NCBI GenBank assembly: GCA_020152595.1
Contig: JAIGNY010003176.1
Location: 696,237-760,236, forward strand
DNA: 64,000 nucleotides
Source: Chiridota heheva
Taxonomy: Eukaryota; Echinodermata; Holothuroidea; Apodida; Chiridotidae
Direction of reading: 5' to 3'
Below, piece after piece: positions 57,605 to 64,000 of this stretch. The notes under the pieces are model-generated. The model ran no database searches. It was not told the origin of the DNA and saw only the letters and a program-made list of their open reading frames with translations. The first letter of the stretch is position 1. Each line of letters starts with the position of its first letter. The position numbers were made by a program, and so were the translations under genes.

Positions 57605-57642
57605 GTCCTGATAATTCAAAAATAACTGTGGACCAAGAGTAA
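57605..57642 (+). CDS. Possible terminal exon B of the kinase gene
   Basis: After CACTGTCTTTGCAG the sequence gives, in phase 1, GPDNSKITVDQE and TAA at 57640. It can be joined directly to the exon ending at 56693 or to the one ending at 56870, since both donors are phase 1. It could therefore encode an alternative, very short C-terminus. A 95-bp direct repeat flanks this exon on both sides. No polyadenylation site is assigned with confidence. Confidence 0.4.
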
Positions 57643-57747
57643 ACACCACTGCTAACATTCCTTTTCCCTCCAAGAATAGTGAAACAATTTGCAGTTTGCC
57701 TTTCCATTTATTCTTTATGATTTAGGTTTTGTTTGAAACAAAAATTG

Positions 57748-57832
57748 ACCAAAATCCTCGATGTGGTTTTAATCTTAGTAATTTAAAGTATATAGAATGT
57801 TATTTATATATTTTATGTAGGGTTTAAATTAC
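57748..57832 (+). repeat. 95-bp direct repeat, right copy
   Basis: GACCAAAATCCTCGATGTGG through ATGTAGGGTTTAAATTAC, about 90 percent like the left copy. Confidence 0.85.
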
Positions 57833-58119
57833 GTGACGACATTAAAGGACAACAGATCTAGTGAAAAAAAAAAAAACAATCTGTGCTTCATGTGATCAAC
57901 TCGCCTTAGATTTAATACTAGTATAATGATGACAGAAAAAGCTGTTGATGTAGATTTATTAGTCATCTATAGTTTAAGAGTTTAAGCCCCATAAATATTT
58001 TATTAGCCTATCACCAATAGGCCCCAGTTGGAAAAGTGATGCGGGTGTGCATATATTTTCCCAAGCCAATTAATTTTGGTGATTTGCAGCATTCCAGATC
58101 AGGCCAACCACATCAGGAG

Positions 58120-58390
58120 TAATAAATATTGAACATGACGTGTTCTTCTCCTTAAAAATTTGTTCCAGCAAATCATAACCACAAACTTACTGTAGCAAAT
58201 AGTGAGACCACTTTATTGTAATTAAAATAACCACACAATAAGGACTTCATCCATTGCTAATATGATATTCAGCACCAACTTCCACAACAACTAAGGTTTT
58301 CAGATTAAAGAAAATAAAGAGGAAAAATTGACCCGACCTGGTTATTTATCACGTCGGGTCTGACTGTTTGAAACTTTAAGGAGCAGAACA
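58120..58390 (-). repeat. Dispersed repeat R4, copy 3
   Basis: It is the reverse complement of the 35.1 and 46.6 kb copies: TCTCCTTAAAAATTTGTTCC, AAGGACTTCATCCATTGC, and the end GACCCGACCTGGTTA. Confidence 0.72.
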
Positions 58391-60684
58391 ACTAATGAAA
58401 CTAACGGAAGCAATTGTTTGTATTTTGGTAGAAAGGAACAGTAGTTCGTGGATATGCTGAATGACTGATCGGAACGGGAAATATGGTACTTTTAAAAATA
58501 AAAACCTGGGATACCCTCAAAGCATATGCGCACCAAGAATGATAAGCTAATATTATTTTTTTAGCCTTATGAGCTGCTTCAGACTGTGATATACATTGGT
58601 GTTAATTTTATATAATAAATGATGGTATGATATTAAGAATCATTTCACTTTGGGATTGAGAGTAAAATTTTGGTGTTAAAGAATGTGATATTTATCAATT
58701 TTGTTATGCATAATATAGGGGAGTATCCAAAATTTAATTCAATACATTTAAATGCTTAAGAATTTTAAATTTTTGAAATTCAAATTTATTCTGCTGTATA
58801 CTTCTGAAATACTCCTCAAATGAAATTAGTTTTAAATTTTGGGGGGACATTACATTGCTATGTCTGGCATGATATGATCATCTTTCTTGAAAGATTGAAG
58901 GAAACTTGTGTAACTCTGAAATACAAAATAATTTATTAAACGGTGGTGTATTTTAATCATGTAAAAGAAATTGGAAATAGTAATTAAGTGTTTAATGTAA
59001 GTTGTCACTGATCTTATTTGAGAATAATGATTTTAACTTTTTGTAGTATTTAATCCATAAGATTTATGAAAGCATTCTTGGTATTTTTTTCAATAGTAAA
59101 AATTATATGTGTATTGTTGCAGTTCTAAACAAAACCTTTTGCATTTTGTTCTGTGAAATTATATTCTGAAAAATGCTTTTTAGAAATTTAATATCAATGC
59201 AAGTAGAGAGATTTATTACTTTCAATTTTATTTTATAAGAAATATCAAATAGCTATATTCTTGCAGAAAGTAGAGCTTTTAGAAATATTAGTAGTCATGC
59301 CTGGTTTATGGACTTATTTCAATCAAATGTGATGTATGCCAATCCAAAATCTATTTGTAATATTTTGTTTTCTTTTGAAAATAAGCTTTTAGATGATGGG
59401 GTAGGGTGAAGATCACGAAACATGGATGGTTGTAAGTAAATTTAGTGCAGGGAAATTAATATTATACATGTAATTTATGCATATGTAAAAGGTTATTTAG
59501 AAAATGTTTAGGGACCCTCCTCCTTCACCTCTAAGATTCATTCATTCTCCAAAATATCTTTTCTGGAATCAGTGTCTAGTTTCCTTCTAAAGCCTCCTCT
59601 CCACCCCTTTTATTCACAGCTACACCAACATTGCACACATAATTATTCCTCTCTATTTTTAGCACAATTTGCCCAATGCTGTTGTGACATTAATGAACTC
59701 ACGAACTAACCGTGACCAAAAAATTGCAATTGAAGATTAGAAGAGTTATTAGTAGACCAGCCAAACATAAAGTTTGAAAAAATCATATTTTTGTTAAGAA
59801 AAGGCATCCATGCTAGATGTACTGGTCATGAGTGTTCAATTCCATCGTTGATACTGCATTTCAATGTCATTTTGAAGCTCCAATGAGGTCAACCTGGATA
59901 TTTTGCATGAATAAGAATCTTCAAAGATTTATTTCAAACCTATTTGTTTGTGATCATGCAAATGTTTCTAACCCAAATACATGACAACATTTTATATTAC
60001 TGCACAAACATATGTGTAGCATACGTGTATAATTATTATTTCCTTTTAATTCTTGATTCCATAATTATATTGTGCCCTACTTCTTAGAAGTGATTCACTG
60101 GTCCATGACCTTCTTAGTTCTCGGGTGTTACCACATAAACCCATTGAGAGGAGCCAAGACATGGATCTTGTCTCTATGTGGTCAATACCAGTTCACATGA
60201 TTGTGAGTCACTTTTCCAGGAATGGGGACATGTTCTTTTGTCACCATCATATGTATCCAAAATGAAGATATAATCAGTTGTAATCATGAGCTTATAGAGT
60301 AGAGTTGCTGTAGTGTATTGCTAGAATGAAGACCGTTTTATCTGTTTCATTATAATTGTATCCCGAATATATATCAACGGAATTCATAGCCATTGTTTGT
60401 GTATTTATGGTTACACTAAAGCCTTTACGTCACCCACTCGGACCTACGTTACATATGGAAAGACAAAAAAATGTGATTTTCTCCACATAAGTACAATGTT
60501 TTGTAAACCAAATTTATTCATATCCAACATTTTTTGCCTGGGAGAATGCCTTGAAGACTTGCTATGTCATATTTGTGTTGTTTTATATATAGTACTCATA
60601 CATAGTAAATTACGCCATTAGCTTTCCGAATGGTTGAACTCCATTCAAAAGTACCTGTCTTCAAATCAATTTTTCTGCTGCAGT
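58391..60684. other. Gene-free flank downstream of the kinase gene
   Basis: The sequence is AT-rich with no coding exon, tandem array or element end that I can support. Confidence 0.45.
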
Positions 60685-60800
60685 CAGAGTTGTAACCAGG
60701 TCATACTTTTGCAAGTTAAGTCACTTGTTAGCAAGTTAAGTCACAATTCAAAATGTGACTAGCCTTGAGTCCAAGTCAGTGACTCAAGTCAACAACTCTG
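60685..60800. mobile_element. 116-bp element with CAGAGTTG ends and AAGTCA words
   Basis: CAGAGTTGTAACC at the left faces TCAACAACTCTG at the right. The inside repeats AAGTTAAGTCAC, GTGACT and GACTCAAGTC. The ends are of hAT type, but I find no clear 8-bp duplication. Confidence 0.5.
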
Positions 60801-60861
60801 TTATGAGTTCAGAATGAGTTGCATGATTTTTTTGACACTTACCGTTCCACGTGGCCTACCC

Positions 60862-61200
60862 GCATTTGACACCTGAGTTAATCCTGAAAACTCAATATGA
60901 CAATTACCAACCTGACTTCCTGTTCAGTGTATTGTTTCCACTCCAAACGATGATTATTTATCTGCAATTCCCATGCACACCACAGCCAAGTAGCCCAAGG
61001 TTATTTGTGTGTATAAGATTACAGAAAGGCAGTGCTGAGTAATCAGGGCACTTTTGTGATTAAAATCACTCATTCGTGTTAAAGTTCTTCGTAAACTGGT
61101 GATAAAATAGTTGTGTATTATATGCCTGAGGTGATGTGTGCATTGACTGTGAATGATTGATGAACCATTTCTCCTAAGGAAAGATATTGCTTCATGTTTT
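60862..61200 (-). repeat. Dispersed repeat R1, copy 4
   Basis: It is a shorter reverse-complement copy, from GACACCTGAGTTAATCCTG to AAAGATATTGCTTCATG. Confidence 0.8.
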
Positions 61201-61769
61201 TGTTTACACTGAAGCCAGGGAGATAGGATTCCCGCTGAACCACAAAACGTTTCATTTGTGGTTTTAATGCCGAAAATGAAATACCGCCATGAAATGAATC
61301 AAAATAGTTTTGCAATATGGGTTCCACCCGGCTAATTATTATAAATATCAATAATAATAGAGTATGTTACCATACAGATCATATACTACATCCATGTGTT
61401 TATGTTGCTCAATTACCAAAAGCCTCATCATAAACTCATAATAAACCCACCTAACTTTAAATACAGATGAACCATTTACTGGTTTGTGTCTACACAAGCA
61501 GACCTTTTACATATGTACTGGTCGTGGCTACCAGTCACTTCATTTAGCCCACCACTTTTTCAAAAATTATAGGACTGATGGGCCAGTCAAGGGTCTTCTC
61601 TCCAATTTGTTGTCTATTTTTTATCTTGTTGAGAAAAAAATGCAGGTCCTATACCTCCCACCACCTCCCTCCCCCCCCCTCCTTCCTCCCCCATCCCCAA
61701 TTTGGTAGTGGATGCAATGTTTATAGCGATGCCACTTCTTGTCAACAATTGGCCCACCCCTTAACACAA

Positions 61770-62200
61770 GTCCAGATCTGTCTTTATTCAAGTTTATATC
61801 TGGTTGAATAAAATATCTGGACAGATAAACTTTATATAAAAAAAAAGCTTGGTAAACAAATAAAGTTTAATCTGCCCAGATATAACCGTGATTAACGTCA
61901 ATTTGATACACAAATAAAGTTTGATCAAGCCAGATATAATGTGGATTTAATGCTACGTTTGATATACAAATGAAGTTTGATCTGACCAGATCAAGCTAGA
62001 TATAATGTGGATAATGCTACATTTGATATACAAATGAAGTTTGATCTGGTCAGATCAAACCAGATATAACCTTGATTAAGGCAATTTGATAAACAATTAA
62101 AGTTTGATCTGGCCAGATGTAAAAGTGGATTTAATGCTACATTAGATAAACAAATAAAGTTGGATCTGGCCAGATCAATCCAGATATTACCTTAATTTAA
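61770..62200. repeat. GATCTGG(C)CAGAT word repeat, first block
   Basis: About six units of 60-80 bp hold ACAAATAAAGTTTGATCTGG, CCAGATATAA and GTGGATTTAATGCTACATTT. The GATCTGGCCAGATC words are palindromic. Confidence 0.75.
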
Positions 62201-62499
62201 GGCTACATTTAAAGGAAATTTACATATATGTAAATTTGTAGTAAATTATTGAAAAAGTAATTTCAAGATAAACAAGCGGATGCATGCAGATATAAAGGCT
62301 CTGTCCTTTTGTGTGGCTCTGTATTGACTAAAGTGCTTCCTCAAGCATGCTTTTTTAAGCATCTACCAATAAAGTATCAAAAATGTGATGGCAGGGACCG
62401 CAGAGACAGGGAGGGGGTTACCCTCACTTTTTCGCTGGGCCAAAAAAAATAATAATAATAATAATAATAACAACAATATGAGGTAAAACTAGGATAATA

Positions 62500-62990
62500 C
62501 TAACATAAAATTAATTAGTGAAGGAAAAGTTTTGAAATTTGTAGTCAAATTTCCCAAAAATTACCTACAAATAAACGAAAATTGCCTACAAATAAACGAA
62601 ATTTCTTGAAAATTAACTAATAGTTCACCGAAGAAAAGCGCCCTAAAATAACAAATATTCCCTGAAATCAAACAAAATTTCCTGAAAATGTAAGTAAAAT
62701 TGAAGGCAGATTTGGTAAATTTATTTGAATTTTTGGTCAAATTTTAAAATTGACAAATATTTTCCTCAATATTCCCCCAAAATGTAAAAAGATTAAAGGA
62801 AATTTTATGAAAATTGAGAAATTGGGAAAAAATAAAGGAAATTCCCAAAAAAATTCGATAAATGAACAAAAATCCACAAAAATTGTCAATAAATGAACGA
62901 AGATTGTCGGTGAATTCTTAGGAAAAAGCCTAAAATTTCCAGAAAATATATTGCAAAAACAAAATTTCAGTTAAATTGACAAAAATTCAA
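62500..62990. repeat. Degenerate AAATTTCC/GGAAATTT-rich tract
   Basis: AAATTTCC, GAAAATT and AAAATTTCC words recur irregularly after an (AAT)n run at 62445. Similar tracts occur near 13030-13210, 23940-24260 and 33000-33300. No unit length or ends can be fixed. Confidence 0.4.
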
Positions 62991-63509
62991 CGAAATAAAA
63001 TTTCATATTTGTTTAGTTCTTGCCCCTCCTTTCCTTGGTACACCCATGCCTACCAATATAAGCAAAGACAGTGTACAAATATGAATGTGATGACGCTTTT
63101 TTATTCTTCATTTACTTCTTCAGCCCCCTCCCCCACTTCAAAATTTGAGTCACAATAATTGACACCAATAAATGTTCATGCAAAATGGAGATTGATAACT
63201 GCATTAATATTTCTGTTTTTCAAATTCATACCATCATCAGTCTAGTGTATGTACTTATCCTGAGGTTTAATTCGTAAAATATTTTGTTTCAAACATTTGT
63301 TTTGAATTTTCAGGAAATTTTTGTTCTCATAATGAAACAAAGCTCATGCTCAATTTGATTAAGTACTAGTCTCATTCAGTTGTGACTAGACAATTTGTAC
63401 AAATGAAAGTCTTTCATATACTTTAGAGCTAGCTCACCAATACTACAAATTAGTAAAGGGCTCCAATATTTATGAAAATAACAGATTTTTGGCAGAATTC
63501 TCAGATCTT

Positions 63510-64000
63510 GGCATTATATCAAACCCAGATATGGAATTTATATCTGGCCCAGACATAAATCTGGGCCAGATCTAGGATTTATATCAAACCCAGATCTGGA
63601 CTTTATATCCGGGCCAGATCTGGTCAGATAAAGTATTGCACAGATATAAATTCAAACTTGACCTGGCTCAGATCAAACTTGATCTGGAATTTCCAGATCA
63701 AGTTTGATCTGAGTCAGATCAAGTTTGATCTGGGCCAGATCAGGTTTGATCTGGCCAGATCAAGTTTGATCTGGGCCAGATATAATATCCAGATCTGGAA
63801 ATTCCAGATCAAGTTTGATCTGAGCCAGATCAAGGTTGATCTGGACCAGATATAATATCCAGTTCTGGAAACTCCAAATCAAGTTTGATCTGGTCAGATC
63901 AAATTTAAATGTATATCTTCCTAATTCTTTAAGTGGCCAGATCTGGATTTGATATAAAACCCAGATCTGGAATTTATATCTGGGCCAGATCTGGAATTTT
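63510..64000. repeat. CCAGATCTGG word repeat, second block, cut by the window end
   Basis: Dense CCAGATC, GATCTGG, AAGTTTGATCTG and GGAATTTATATCTGGG words lie on both strands. TGGAAATTCCAG occurs twice. The block runs off the right edge, so its other end is unseen. Confidence 0.8.

Overview
This is eukaryotic genomic DNA from an animal. It is AT-rich, its genes are split by long introns with GT/AG splice sites, and it is packed with non-LTR retrotransposons, tRNA-derived SINEs, small inverted-repeat elements and minisatellites. The repeat content looks like a marine invertebrate, but no species can be named from the sequence alone. Nothing suggests bacterial, plasmid or phage DNA.

Two protein-coding genes can be supported. 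On the minus strand are the first two coding exons of a procollagen galactosyltransferase (COLGALT/GLT25 family). Exon 1, with the signal peptide, is at 22001-22254 and exon 2 at 7782-8010. They join in phase across a 14 kb intron filled with retrotransposon copies, and the rest of the gene probably lies off the left edge. On the plus strand, from about 30.9 kb (perhaps 28.3 kb) to 57.6 kb, is a protein kinase gene of MAP3K14/NIK-like character. Its exons supply a glycine loop, the beta3 lysine, the alphaC glutamate, HRDLAPKN, DFG, APE and the subdomain IX to XI motifs, followed by a hydrophilic tail and two possible terminal exons. At least four of its exons are broken by one base, each time next to a short homopolymer. 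This looks more like base-call errors than decay, but a young pseudogene cannot be excluded.

Layout: 1-7.7 kb has no gene but several inverted-repeat elements and tRNA-like SINE heads. 7.8-22.3 kb is the COLGALT 5' part, whose intron holds three same-strand copies of an RNase H-bearing LINE. 22.3-28 kb holds AT-rich repeats, a CR1/Jockey-like LINE, nested small elements and another LINE end. 28-44 kb holds the 5' and catalytic exons of the kinase, with minisatellites of 21, 24 and about 290 bp in one intron. 44-55 kb is one kinase intron with 16/20-bp arrays, a TA-flanked element splitting one array, and a second TA-flanked element whose core is a 1.9 kb minisatellite and which sits inside a LINE. 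55-57.7 kb holds the kinase 3' exons. 57.7-64 kb has no gene and ends in CCAGATCTGG-rich repeat DNA.

The most unusual material is in the repeats: inverted-repeat elements whose interiors repeat and diversify one short word, several sharing AAATTCCAG-type ends, and TA-flanked elements associated with 16-bp satellite arrays. The kinase and the galactosyltransferase show no functional link.
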